A DNA stretch of 62,986 nt from Deltaproteobacteria bacterium (GCA_020846435.1 JADLDY010000029.1:1-62986); one strand, 5' to 3'. Positions 28,775 to 37,680 are shown, counted from the first letter of the stretch. Numbers and translations are program-made. The notes: generated by a model from the letters alone, not told the origin.

Positions 28775-29167
28775 ATGAATCTAAAAATATTCTCTATTTT
28801 GTTTTGTTTATTTTTTTTGTTTATGCCAATGATTACTCATGGTGCTGAAAAAATTCCTGCCAATAGATATGAGATAAGAACTTCACAAGATGCCCCGGCT
28901 ATTCTTTTAGATACCGTAACAGGCCAGACATGGATTTTAGAAATAGTTTTCGATGGAGAAAAAGGGGTGAGTGTTGTTAATGGGTGGATTCCTGTTTTAA
29001 TGAAGACAGAAAAAAAATATGATACAGACAAAACAAAGAATTTTTGGGTCTATTCTGCTGAGGACGCTAACTTTGTAAGAACGCAAATTACTGGAAAAGA
29101 TATAATCCTGGGAATTTTTAGTCAGGTAGGGTGGGCACCGCCCACCATAAAAACAAGCCATAAATGA
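28775..29167 (+). CDS. Exported hypothetical protein, probably truncated
   Basis: The frame encodes 130 residues with a clear signal peptide (about 1-23, ending near THGA) and a GAGGAGG site before the ATG. No family is recognised. The mature part is short and beta-rich (ILLDTVTGQTWILEIVF is the most regular strand pair). The codons are much more AT-rich than in neighbouring genes, a sign of transfer. The last codons (VGWAPPTI) are read straight from a REP hairpin at 29126-29146, so the natural C-terminus was probably lost when the REP/transposase unit arrived. Confidence 0.6.
   Translation: MNLKIFSILFCLFFLFMPMITHGAEKIPANRYEIRTSQDAPAILLDTVTGQTWILEIVFDGEKGVSVVNGWIPVLMKTEKKYDTDKTKNFWVYSAEDANFVRTQITGKDIILGIFSQVGWAPPTIKTSHK
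29126..29146 (+). repeat. REP with GTAG foot, left of the transposase gene
   Basis: GTAG (29126-29129) precedes GGTGGGC (29130-29136), loop ACC, GCCCACC (29140-29146). GTAG next to a hairpin is the hallmark of REPs recognised by RAYT transposases. Confidence 0.8.
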
Positions 29168-29174
29168 TAATACA

Positions 29175-29726
29175 ATGCCGAATTATAGAAGGGTAAGAGA
29201 AGGCAATACTTTTTTCTTTACGGTTGTGACTTACGGCAGGCAACCGCTGCTCTGTTTGGAAGAAAGCCGTGCCGCTCTTGGCGAGATAATTAAAGAGACA
29301 CGGGCACGTATGCGCTTCGGGATAGATGCCTGGGTTTTGATGCCGGACCACCTCCATTGTATCTGGACGCTGCCTGCGGGTGATAGCGACTATTCCAAAC
29401 GGTGGGGGCTGATAAAAGCAGCGTATACAAAAAGAATCGGCAAGGCCCTTACGGGCAAGGCACAGGGTGAGAACGCCTCACGGTTGAAACACAGGGAACA
29501 GCTTGTGTGGCAGAGAAGGTTTTGGGAACACCGGATACGAGACGAAAAGGACTTTGAAGCGCATTGCGACTACATACATTACAATCCAGTCAAGCATGGT
29601 CTGGTTAAGTCTCCGAAGGATTGGGTCTATTCAACCTTCAACAGGTATGTGGAACAAGGTATCTATTCCGAAGATTGGGGAAGCTCGGATATTATGAAGC
29701 TCCCGGAAGACATAGGGGCGGAATAA
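29175..29726 (+). mobile_element. REP-associated tyrosine transposase (RAYT)
   Basis: The 183-residue Y1-type single-strand transposase has the metal-binding HUH motif as HLH in MPDHLHCIW and the catalytic tyrosine in CDYIHYNPVKHGL, plus the WQRRFWEHRIRD block typical of RAYTs. These enzymes nick REP hairpins bearing a GTAG foot. Here one REP lies upstream in direct orientation and two lie downstream inverted, so the whole forms a complete REPtron. Its 3' end is part of an 81-bp tandem duplication. No clear Shine-Dalgarno precedes the ATG. The motifs look intact, so it may be active. Confidence 0.9.
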
Positions 29727-29838
29727 AGGCGGTGGGCGGTGCCCACCCTACAAGGCTGGGGAAGCTCGGATATCATGAAGCTCCCGGAGGATATAGGGGC
29801 GGAATAAAGGCGGTGGGCGGTGCCCACCCTACAAGGCT
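29677..29838 (+). repeat. 81-bp tandem duplication of RAYT 3' end plus REP
   Basis: Unit 1 (29677-29757) contains the last 50 bases of the transposase gene and an inverted REP. Unit 2 (29758-29838) repeats it with three base differences. REP hairpins lie at 29731-29747 and 29812-29828, each followed by CTAC, the complement of the GTAG foot. Confidence 0.9.
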
Positions 29839-29867
29839 GAGCCAGCAAAAAGTAGGGAGATGTTATT

Positions 29868-30596
29868 ATGTCTGGACTTGATCCGAGTTATTGGAGTAAG
29901 TATTTTAAGGAAGTTTTTTGCAAACAAATAAACACATTCACGGATTCTATTGCGAGTCGTGTTCTGCCTACATTTGATCAAATTGAATCTGAGGCAGAAG
30001 CAGCGGCTGAAAAAGAATGGGAACGACTTGGTAGCTTATACTCTGAATACTCGGACATGGGAGATGTTGCAGAGCGAGCACAAGAAGCTGGCATAGACTA
30101 CTATCAATCCTTAGAGGCGGTGCGGCAGTCATTGGTTAATATAACAGCCACGGCTTTATATCATATGTTTGAACAACAGGTTTTTCTTTTTCACCGAAAA
30201 CAAGTTCTTCATCCCGAAGAAGAAAATAATATTAAACTGATAAACATGGAGGAGTTCAAAAAACGGCTTGCCGGTTTCGATATTTCCATTGAGGCAATAT
30301 CTGCCTGGTCAAAGGTCAAGGAGTTAGAAGTTGTTGCAAACGCGGTAAAACACGCCGAGGGCCGCTCGGCAGTCGAACTGCTATCGCTACGTCCAGATTT
30401 GTTTGACCACCCAGCTATACAAAAATATCCGTTTTTCAATTTTGGAATAAGTAGACCCCATGTCTACATGCCACTGGCAGGTGAGGATATATATCTCACC
30501 ATAAATGACCTCAACACCTATAGTTCAGCTCTCGTATCTTTTTGGGAAGAATTAGCGGATAATATCGGGCGACCCTGTAACGACCATCCTTTTTAA
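29868..30596 (+). CDS. Hypothetical AT-rich accessory protein
   Basis: The 242-residue protein is soluble, mostly helical and acidic, with no signal peptide. I do not recognise a family. The segment ELEVVANAVKHAEGRS resembles the NxxKH-G segment of several uncharacterised HEPN-like helical proteins, but the catalytic Arg of HEPN RNases is not in place, so no such function is claimed. AGGGAG precedes the ATG. Base composition is AT-rich like the 28775 gene and unlike the core genes on both sides, indicating transfer. It lies between two sets of REP-like hairpins. Confidence 0.65.
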   Translation: MSGLDPSYWSKYFKEVFCKQINTFTDSIASRVLPTFDQIESEAEAAAEKEWERLGSLYSEYSDMGDVAERAQEAGIDYYQSLEAVRQSLVNITATALYHMFEQQVFLFHRKQVLHPEEENNIKLINMEEFKKRLAGFDISIEAISAWSKVKELEVVANAVKHAEGRSAVELLSLRPDLFDHPAIQKYPFFNFGISRPHVYMPLAGEDIYLTINDLNTYSSALVSFWEELADNIGRPCNDHPF

Positions 30597-30645
30597 TGGT
30601 GGGTTCAGTCGGGTAGATACCGTTTTACCCGTCAAGCCCCTTAGC

Positions 30646-30670
30646 TGGTTCAGGTTTGTAACCTGAACCA
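30646..30670. repeat. Second-type palindrome GGTTCAGGTT, copy 1
   Basis: TGGTTCAGGTT pairs exactly with AACCTGAACCA around a TGT loop. A related copy lies 48 bases downstream. Confidence 0.7.
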
Positions 30671-30704
30671 GGAGATTGCTGACCCTTTGTCACTTTGAAC
30701 TAAA

Positions 30705-30729
30705 AGGTTCAGGGTGCAACCCTGAACCT
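30705..30729. repeat. Second-type palindrome GGTTCAGGGT, copy 2
   Basis: AGGTTCAGGGT pairs exactly with ACCCTGAACCT around a GCA loop. It shares the GGTTCAGG/CCTGAACC arms with 30646-30670 and differs from the transposase-linked REP. Confidence 0.7.
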
Positions 30730-30783
30730 GCAAAAGTGTTAGCGAAGCGTAACCCAACACAAATTCAATCCGTTTTCTAATCA

Positions 30784-32031
30784 ATGCAAGAGATAAACAT
30801 AATCCCGCCAATAATCCTCGCCGTTGTCTTCGTTCTTATCACCATTAGGCAGGTAGGAAATATAAGGCTCGCCATCTGGCAGATAATGCTTATGGGGGCC
30901 GTGGCCGCGCTTGCGACTGGCTCTATCGGCGTGGAAGCGGCAGGTAAGTCCATAGACCTCGATGTCATGATCTTTTTGTTCTGCATGTTCGCCGTCGGCG
31001 AGGCGATGGTCGAGAGCGGGTATTTGAAGCACCTCGCCTACGGCCTCTTCCGCAGGGCGCGCTCGGTCGACTCCCTCGTACTCTTCATCCTTTTCATAAT
31101 GGGCTTTTTCTCGGCCTTTCTCATGAACGACACCATAGCCATAATAGGCACTCCGCTCGTGCTTTACTTCGCCGGACGCTACAATATCTCTCACAAGCTC
31201 ATGCTCCTCAGCCTCTGTTTCGCCGCGACCCTTGGGAGTGTCGCGAGCCCCATCGGCAACCCGCAAAACCTCCTCATAGCCCTGAGCGGCAATGTCGCTG
31301 ACCCGTTCGTGACCTTCCTCAAGTGGCTCGCCGTGCCGACTGTCTTGAACCTCTTTCTTGCCTACGGCCTGCTCAGGCTATTTTTCAGAAAGGAATTCCA
31401 TTCGACACCAATAACCGCGGAAAAGGAGCCTGTGACAGACAGGGAAATGGCCGCTCTTTGCAGACTGTCGTTGATAATAATCTTCGCGCTCGTCGGAGTT
31501 AAAGTCCTCTCAGTCACGCTCGGCCTCTTTGACTTGAGGCTCACCTGGATTGCTGTCGCGGCGGCGGCGCCCATTCTATTCCTCAGCCCACGGCGCGCTC
31601 ATATACTCAGGAGAATCGACTGGCATACGCTCGTATTCTTCGCCGCGATGTTCGTCCTGATGGAAGCGGTGTGGGCCTCAAACTTCATACAGAGTTATAT
31701 GCCCTCCGGCCCGGAAGCTTTTTCAACAGGCGCTGTTCTCGCTTCCGGCGCGCTCGCAAGCCAGCTCCTTTCAAACGTGCCGTTCGTGGCCCTCTATCTG
31801 CCGGTTCTCGATCATCTGGGCGCGCCCCTGGAATCGTACATGGCCCTTGCCGCCGGGAGCACCATCGCCGGGAACCTCTTCATACTGGGGGCGGCAAGCA
31901 ACGTCATAGTCATACAGACGGCGGAGAAGAGGGGAGGAAAGACGCTCTCTTTCGTCGACTTCGCCCTTGTTGGAATTCCGCTTACCGCTTTGAACGTGCT
32001 TGTCTACTGGCTCTGGTTTTCGCTGATGTGA
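30784..32031 (+). CDS. ArsB/NhaD-family ion permease
   Basis: The 415-residue protein has about eleven membrane spans and the pattern of the ion-transporter superfamily: MNDTIAIIGTP near residue 118 and SPIGNPQNLLIA near 157, with a second half-repeat ending SNVPFVALYLP and GAASNVIVIQ. Relatives move arsenite, sodium or organic anions; no arsenic genes are adjacent, so the substrate is open. The gene restarts normal GC-rich composition after the islet. The start lacks a clear ribosome-binding site. Confidence 0.85.
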   Translation: MQEINIIPPIILAVVFVLITIRQVGNIRLAIWQIMLMGAVAALATGSIGVEAAGKSIDLDVMIFLFCMFAVGEAMVESGYLKHLAYGLFRRARSVDSLVLFILFIMGFFSAFLMNDTIAIIGTPLVLYFAGRYNISHKLMLLSLCFAATLGSVASPIGNPQNLLIALSGNVADPFVTFLKWLAVPTVLNLFLAYGLLRLFFRKEFHSTPITAEKEPVTDREMAALCRLSLIIIFALVGVKVLSVTLGLFDLRLTWIAVAAAAPILFLSPRRAHILRRIDWHTLVFFAAMFVLMEAVWASNFIQSYMPSGPEAFSTGAVLASGALASQLLSNVPFVALYLPVLDHLGAPLESYMALAAGSTIAGNLFILGAASNVIVIQTAEKRGGKTLSFVDFALVGIPLTALNVLVYWLWFSLM

Positions 32032-32046
32032 GATGGGCGGGATGAA

Positions 32047-32084
32047 ACCGGCAGGGGGGCTTTTTAAACGCACCTCCCGCCGGT
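32047..32084. terminator. Bidirectional hairpin between convergent genes
   Basis: CCGGC-GGGAGG-type imperfect arms surround TTTTTAAAC between the permease and rlmI genes. It is probably a shared terminator. Confidence 0.45.
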
Positions 32085-32094
32085 CAGGATAGAC

Positions 32095-33255
32095 TCAGAT
32101 GACTTCCATGATGACGCATTTCAGGTACTCTGTCTCAGGGACTGTAAGGGATGCCGGGTGGTCCTTTGCCTGCGAGCGGGTCTCTATTACGCGCGCCTGT
32201 TTTCCGGCGTCTCTTGCCGCCGAGCGCAGGATGTCGAGGAACATGGCCCGCTCTACGTGGTAAGAGCACGAGGAGGTGGCGAAGAGCCCCCTGTACTTCA
32301 GAAGGCCCATGCACGAGTTGTTCAATTCCCTGTACGCCTTTAACGCCTCAGCCATCTTTGACTTTGATTTGACGAAGGCCGGAGGGTCGAGGACTATGCA
32401 TTCGTACTTCCTGCCTGAGGCTTTCTCTGCCTTGACAGCCTCGAAGACATCTTCTTTTACGAACTCGCAGTTCGAGAGGCCGTTCAATTCGGCGTTCTTT
32501 CTGGCCTGTCCTATGGCGTAGTCGGATGAGTCAATGCCCTTCATCCTGACGCCTTTTTTAGCGAGCGCCAGGCTCCAGGCGCCGGTATAGCTGAAGAGGT
32601 CGAGGCCAACGCCTCCGCTGGCAAGGGAGGCGAAGGCGGCCCTGTTCTCGGCCTGGTCGTGGAAAAAGCCGGTCTTCTGGCCTGACATCGGGTCGACCTC
32701 CATTTTAAGGCCGAACTCGTCGATGACTGGCAGGGTGTCGAGGCTGCCCTTTATCATCTTCTTTTCGAGCGGCAGGCCTTCGAGCGTCCTTATGTTGTTG
32801 TCGTTCCTCAGGATGATGCTTGAGGGGCTGAAGACTTCTTCCAAGGCCTGGAATACGCTGTCAGCAAGGGTTTCCATGCCGAGGGTCAGGAACTGCACAG
32901 AAAGGCAGTCTTCGTATTTGTCGACGATGAGCCCCGGCAGGAAGTCTCCTTCGCTGAAAACCGCCCTGAACGATTTTCTGTCGCCAAGAAACCTTTTTCT
33001 GTACGCGAGGGCGTCCTCGATGCGTTTTTTTATGAACGCCGCGTCTATCGCCTCTTTTTTCCTCGTAAGCACGCGTATGGATATCAGCGAGTGCGGGTTG
33101 GCGTACCCTATGCCGAGGAAGATGCCTTTCTTGTCCTGGAGCTCCACGAGAGAGCCAGGCATGAGCTTCTTTGGTGAAGATGCCAGCTCGTTGGAAAAGA
33201 CCCAGAGGTGTCCGCTAAGGAGCCTCGACGTCCTGTTAAGTACTGCGATTTGCAT
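32095..33255 (-). CDS. rlmI: RlmI-like 23S rRNA cytosine-5 methyltransferase
   Basis: The 386-residue protein has an N-terminal PUA domain (LLSGHLWVFSNEL), a central EEHEQ-type domain and a SAM-dependent methyltransferase (GLDLFSYTGAWSLALA, DPPAFVKSKSK, catalytic cysteine in TSSCSYHV). RlmI methylates C1962 of 23S rRNA in E. coli. The start is ATG at 33253-33255 because GGGAGG precedes it; a longer frame from 33300 has no such site. It is convergent with the permease gene. Confidence 0.87.
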   Translation of the reverse strand: MQIAVLNRTSRLLSGHLWVFSNELASSPKKLMPGSLVELQDKKGIFLGIGYANPHSLISIRVLTRKKEAIDAAFIKKRIEDALAYRKRFLGDRKSFRAVFSEGDFLPGLIVDKYEDCLSVQFLTLGMETLADSVFQALEEVFSPSSIILRNDNNIRTLEGLPLEKKMIKGSLDTLPVIDEFGLKMEVDPMSGQKTGFFHDQAENRAAFASLASGGVGLDLFSYTGAWSLALAKKGVRMKGIDSSDYAIGQARKNAELNGLSNCEFVKEDVFEAVKAEKASGRKYECIVLDPPAFVKSKSKMAEALKAYRELNNSCMGLLKYRGLFATSSCSYHVERAMFLDILRSAARDAGKQARVIETRSQAKDHPASLTVPETEYLKCVIMEVI

Positions 33256-33420
33256 TTTTGTATCCTCCCAGCCCGCCATTATAATAAACCGCGGCCCCAT
33301 ATAAAAGGTATTTCAGGCCGCCGGACTTATTCTGTCTCAATTATCTGCATTATTCACCGAAATCCTATATAATTGGTATCGGTAAAAACACGAAGGCGGC
33401 TTTAAAAAAGAGGTGTTGGC

Positions 33421-36138
33421 ATGGCTGTAAGCAAGCGGACTGGAATGGCGATAGAGCCTGAGAGCATAGAGGTGATACTGCGAGACGGCCAGAGCCTCAA
33501 GCTCCGGCCGATAAGGCCTGATGACAAGGCGAGGCTCAGCGATTTTTTCTACAAGCTCAGCCCGCATACGAGGTATCTGCGCTTCCAGTATGTAAAGGAG
33601 CATATTACAGACGACGAGCTCCGGCATTTCACCGAGGTTATCCCGCCTGACAGGTACGCCTATGTCGCGGCGACCGGCGAGGGCGAAAAGGAGCGCATCG
33701 TAGCCGTGGCGCGCTGGGACGCCCTGCCTGACAGGAAGAGCGCGGAGGTGGCCTTTACAGTTCAGGACAACATCCAGCTCCACGGAATAGGGACCATACT
33801 TCTGGAAGAGCTCGCGAAGGCCGCCCTCGCGTGCAACATAACGGTCTTCATCGCGCAGGTCCTCGGCGAGAACACCCGCATGCTCGAGGTCTTTGAGGAG
33901 AGCGGCTTCAAGCTCAAGAAGGGCTTTCTCGAGGGCCTGTGGAGCATAACGATAGATTTGAAAGACCAGGAAGAGTACTCCAAACGCCAGTCTTTAAGGG
34001 AACACATTGCAAGGAGCGCTGGCGTAAGAAAACTATTCAACCCAAAGAGGGTCGCGATAATAGGCGCGTCCAGGAGCCCTGAGAGCGTCGGCGGAGCCCT
34101 GTTCAGGAACATGCTCAAGGACGGCTTCATGGGCGTCGTCGTGCCTGTCAACCCGAAGAGCGATTCCATCGCCGGGGTGCTCTGCTACAAGACGGTCCTC
34201 GACGTGCCTGTCGACATAGACCTTGGCGTCATCGTCGTCCCGGCAGAGGGCGTCCTCGATGTCGTCGACCAGTGCGCTGAAAAGGGAATCGGGACCCTTG
34301 TAATCATATCCGCCGGGTTCGGCGAATCAGGCCCGGAGGGTGTTGAGCGCGAAAGAAAGCTCCGTGAGAAGATACTATCATACGGCATGAGGGTCGTCGG
34401 CCCCAATTGTCTCGGCGTACTCAACAACAGCCCTGAGGTGAGGATGAACGCGACTTTCTCACCTGTGAGCGCACCTGCCGGAAATCTTTCGATCGGCACG
34501 CAGAGCGGAGCGCTAGGGCTCGCGCTCATCGACCACGCGAGGTCTATCGAGCTCGGGATATCGAAGTTCGTCAGTTACGGGAACAGGATAGACATTGCGA
34601 CCGACGATTTACTCGAGTTCTGGGAGGACGACCCGGACACAGACGTCATAGTCCTCTATCAGGAGTCTTTCGGCAACCCGCGCAACTTCGGAAGGATAGC
34701 CCGGAGAATAGCCCACAAGAAGCCGATAATCGCGGTCAAGGCGGGCAGGTCGACCGTCGGCGCGAGGGCGGCAAGCTCTCATACAGGGGCTTTGGCTGCT
34801 TCCGACGTCGCTGTCGACGCGCTTTTCAGGAACGCCGGGGTAATAAGGGTCACGACGATTGAAGAGATGTTCAACGCCTGCCAGGTGCTCACTAACCAGC
34901 CACTTCCAAAGGGGCCGCGCGTAGCCATACTCACGAACGCCGGAGGCCCGGGCGTGCTTGCGGCGGACGCCTGCGAAGGGCTCGGCCTCAAGGTTGCGCC
35001 TCTCACGCAAGAGACTCAGGCAAAGCTCAGGAGCTTTCTGCCGAAGGCGGCGGCTGTCGCGAACCCGGTGGACATGATAGCGACCGCCCCTCCGCTGGCT
35101 TACAACCAGTGCCTGAAGGCGCTCCTTGAAGACCCTGGCATTGATTCCGTTATAGTCATCTACATACCGCCTCTTGTGACGAAACCGGAAGAGGTGGCGG
35201 AGGCTGTCAACGCGGTTCTCATGGACTACAAGGGTGGGAAGCCTGTCGTGACCTGCTTCATGATGTCGGAAGCGTCGATGGCAGGCATAAGGAAGGGCTC
35301 GAAGATGAGGCCCTTTGTATTCCCTGAAGACGCGGTGCAGGCGCTCTCGCTCGCGCACAGCTACGCGCTCTATAAGGAGCGGCCCGAGGGGGCTCCTGTA
35401 AAGTTCTCCGGGATAGACACCGAGAAGATAAGGAAGGAGTTTCTCCCTGACGCCGCGCCTGAGAAGGGTGGCTGGATGATGCCGGAAGCCGCTCTCGCGC
35501 TGCTCAAGGCCTACGGGATACCGGTTGTCGAGACTTTTGTCGCCATGACGCCTGATGAGGCCGTTACACACTCTGAGAAGGCGGGCTTCCCTGTCGTGAT
35601 GAAGGTGCGCTCGCGCTCGATCGTCCACAAGACAGACATCGGCGGCATCAGGGTGAATCTCGGCAACGCGGAAGAGGTCAGGGCCGCGTTCAACGACATA
35701 AGGCTCAAAGTAGAGGCGGCTGGAAAGGGCGGCATGGACGGCGTCCTCATACAGCCCATGGTAAAGGGCGGCCAGGAGATGATAGTCGGCATGTCGCTCG
35801 ACCCGCTCTTCGGCCCGCTTGTCATGACAGGACTTGGAGGAGTCGAGGTCGAGCTCCTCAAAGACGTCGCCTTCGCCATACACCCTTTGTATGACATCGA
35901 GCCTGAGCGCATGCTCTCGCAACTCAAGAGCCTGCCGCTCCTTAAAGGGTACAGGGGCAGGCCGAACCGCGATGTAGACGCATTGAAGGAGACGCTCCTG
36001 CGTTTCTCGGCGCTCATAGAGGACTTCCCTGAAATAGAGACCATTGAGATAAACCCGTTGATGGTCATGGAACAGTCAAATGGCTGCGCGGCAGTTGACG
36101 CGAGGGTCTATATCGGGAGATCCGAGGGCAATAATTGA
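33421..36138 (+). CDS. GNAT acetyltransferase fused to ADP-forming acyl-CoA synthetase
   Basis: The 905-residue protein has an N-terminal GNAT domain (about 25-185, with LHGIGTILLEELAKAA as the acetyl-CoA loop), then a CoA-binding domain (PKRVAIIGASRSP), a CoA-ligase domain with the phospho-histidine motif SSHTGALAASD, and a C-terminal ATP-grasp domain (GFPVVMKVRSRSIVHKTDIGG). In enteric Pat/PatZ the GNAT is C-terminal and the synthetase part is inactive. Here the order is reversed and the phosphorylatable histidine is retained, so both activities are plausible. A TATAAT lies about 50 bases upstream. Confidence 0.88.
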   Translation: MAVSKRTGMAIEPESIEVILRDGQSLKLRPIRPDDKARLSDFFYKLSPHTRYLRFQYVKEHITDDELRHFTEVIPPDRYAYVAATGEGEKERIVAVARWDALPDRKSAEVAFTVQDNIQLHGIGTILLEELAKAALACNITVFIAQVLGENTRMLEVFEESGFKLKKGFLEGLWSITIDLKDQEEYSKRQSLREHIARSAGVRKLFNPKRVAIIGASRSPESVGGALFRNMLKDGFMGVVVPVNPKSDSIAGVLCYKTVLDVPVDIDLGVIVVPAEGVLDVVDQCAEKGIGTLVIISAGFGESGPEGVERERKLREKILSYGMRVVGPNCLGVLNNSPEVRMNATFSPVSAPAGNLSIGTQSGALGLALIDHARSIELGISKFVSYGNRIDIATDDLLEFWEDDPDTDVIVLYQESFGNPRNFGRIARRIAHKKPIIAVKAGRSTVGARAASSHTGALAASDVAVDALFRNAGVIRVTTIEEMFNACQVLTNQPLPKGPRVAILTNAGGPGVLAADACEGLGLKVAPLTQETQAKLRSFLPKAAAVANPVDMIATAPPLAYNQCLKALLEDPGIDSVIVIYIPPLVTKPEEVAEAVNAVLMDYKGGKPVVTCFMMSEASMAGIRKGSKMRPFVFPEDAVQALSLAHSYALYKERPEGAPVKFSGIDTEKIRKEFLPDAAPEKGGWMMPEAALALLKAYGIPVVETFVAMTPDEAVTHSEKAGFPVVMKVRSRSIVHKTDIGGIRVNLGNAEEVRAAFNDIRLKVEAAGKGGMDGVLIQPMVKGGQEMIVGMSLDPLFGPLVMTGLGGVEVELLKDVAFAIHPLYDIEPERMLSQLKSLPLLKGYRGRPNRDVDALKETLLRFSALIEDFPEIETIEINPLMVMEQSNGCAAVDARVYIGRSEGNN

Positions 36139-36200
36139 TCTGACGCCTTGACCTGTACTGAGGGTTTTGAATAATCCGCTGAATCACAAAAGGGGACCGA

Positions 36201-37082
36201 TTGGACGGAAAAAACACAAAAGGCGCTTCACGTGCCGGCCTCTTCAAGAAGCTCCTCATAACCTTTCTCATAATCGACGCCGTTGCCGTTGCCTTCGTTT
36301 TCGCGCTCTTTCACCTGATTCCGGGAAGCCTCTACGAGAGATTGCTCGCAGGAGAGCTTTTGCAGAGGGCGGGCCTGAGGTACGAGAGGGCGTCTTTCTC
36401 GACCGCCTTCCCGATGGCCTTCAGGTTCGAGGGTTTGAAGCTTTATGACAGGGCCGGGGGCGAGTTGATTGCCGTGGACTCTCTCAAGGCTGGACTGAGC
36501 CCTTTTGGGCATCCAGGCGGCCTGAAGATTTCCATTGAAGGGCTCGCGTCAGGAGGGCAGGTGACCGGGGTCGGCAGAGTCGGGTTTTTCGGTTCTTCAT
36601 TGGAGATGGAGGCGAGGGGGGTCGGCTTCAACGCCATCCGCGCCCTTGAGCGCGCAGGCGTAAAGCTTGACGGCACGTTCGACGCCATGCTCGTCTCAAA
36701 GACCGATGAGGGTTGCCCAAAGGGCTCTTTGAAGGTCCAGAGCGTGGAGATAAAAAGCGGCGAGTTTGCTTTCAGGGGTTTGCCTCTGCCGATCGATGAC
36801 ATCGACGAAGCCGGGCTTTCCGCGGAGTTCATGGACTGCCGCGTCCGCCTCGACGGCCTGTGGATTGACGGCAGGGACCTCTCGGCTAGGATAAAGGGCG
36901 ACCTGAAGATGGCGAGCCCGATAGAGGCGAGCGCTGTTGACATGGTGCTCGAGCTCATGCCCAATGAAGGCCTCCGTGAAAAAGAGTTTCTCCTGAACCT
37001 CATACAGCAGTACAGGAAGTCGACGAACTACTATTCCATACAGCTCAAGGGCACTCTGGGCAGGATTGAAGCAGTGAATTAG
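36201..37082 (+). CDS. gspN: Type II secretion protein GspN
   Basis: The 293-residue protein has a cytoplasmic basic tail, one membrane span (about 18-40) and a periplasmic beta-rich AsmA-like domain, the layout of GspN in delta-proteobacterial type II secretion loci. TTG is the only good start, with AAAGGGGA at spacing four. It is followed after 43 bases by gspG, which supports the assignment. The rest of the secretion system is not in the window. Confidence 0.75.
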   Translation: MDGKNTKGASRAGLFKKLLITFLIIDAVAVAFVFALFHLIPGSLYERLLAGELLQRAGLRYERASFSTAFPMAFRFEGLKLYDRAGGELIAVDSLKAGLSPFGHPGGLKISIEGLASGGQVTGVGRVGFFGSSLEMEARGVGFNAIRALERAGVKLDGTFDAMLVSKTDEGCPKGSLKVQSVEIKSGEFAFRGLPLPIDDIDEAGLSAEFMDCRVRLDGLWIDGRDLSARIKGDLKMASPIEASAVDMVLELMPNEGLREKEFLLNLIQQYRKSTNYYSIQLKGTLGRIEAVN

Positions 37083-37125
37083 CCGCGCTATAAATATTGT
37101 CATCAGGGATGAATTGGTATAAAAT

Positions 37126-37584
37126 ATGCAAATGCAGATGATGAGAGCACATAGAGCCGGAGAAAAAGGTTTCACGCTTATCGAGCTGATGGTCGTCATA
37201 GTCATCCTCGGCATCCTCGCCGCGGTCATCGCGCCGAGGATCATCGGCAGGACTGACGAGGCTAAGGTCACAGAGGCCAAGGTCCAGATAAGGAATCTGG
37301 AGACGGCCCTCAAGCTCTACAAGATAGACAACGGCTTTTACCCTGACACTGCTCAGGGTCTGGAAGCGCTCATAACCAAGCCTGAGGCCGGCAGGGTGCC
37401 GCAGAGCTGGCGCGAAGGCGGCTACCTCGAAAAGAAGAAGGTTCCCAAAGACCCCTGGGGCGCTCCTTATGTCTACGCTTCGCCAGGAGCCAACGGCGAT
37501 TACGACATCCTCTCATACGGCGCCGACTCCGCGAGGGGCGGAGAGGGCTTTGACGCTGACATAGAGAGCTGGAACCTCGACTGA
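37126..37584 (+). CDS. gspG: Major pseudopilin GspG
   Basis: The 152-residue precursor has the type IV prepilin signal [23 protein letters not shown] cut before the Phe, written here only as [10 protein letters not shown], and the C-terminal GspG features ([38 protein letters not shown]) that form its calcium-binding loop. GspG builds the type II secretion pseudopilus. TATAAA lies just upstream. Its start has three possible ATGs (37126, 37132, 37138/37141 region); the first in-frame one is given. Confidence 0.9.
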   Translation: MQMQMMRAHRAGEKGFTLIELMVVIVILGILAAVIAPRIIGRTDEAKVTEAKVQIRNLETALKLYKIDNGFYPDTAQGLEALITKPEAGRVPQSWREGGYLEKKKVPKDPWGAPYVYASPGANGDYDILSYGADSARGGEGFDADIESWNLD

Positions 37585-37680
37585 CGCCCATTCCTCCCGC
37601 ATCGATCCATCCACGCCATGCCTGAAGCACGCCCCTGATTTGCAAACCCATTGTTTTTCGAAGCTGATTTTTTGAGGAGG

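Noticed and set aside
30160-30370. HEPN ribonuclease assignment for the islet protein
   Set aside because: The NAVKHAEG segment is suggestive, but the R-x4-6-H catalytic motif is not in place.
34609-35922. Long open frame of 437 codons on the minus strand inside the acyl-CoA synthetase gene
   Set aside because: It is an antisense shadow caused by GC-rich codon structure; it has an abnormal Arg/His/Tyr-rich composition and no ribosome-binding site. The similar frame at 51101-52273 in the RND gene was rejected for the same reason.
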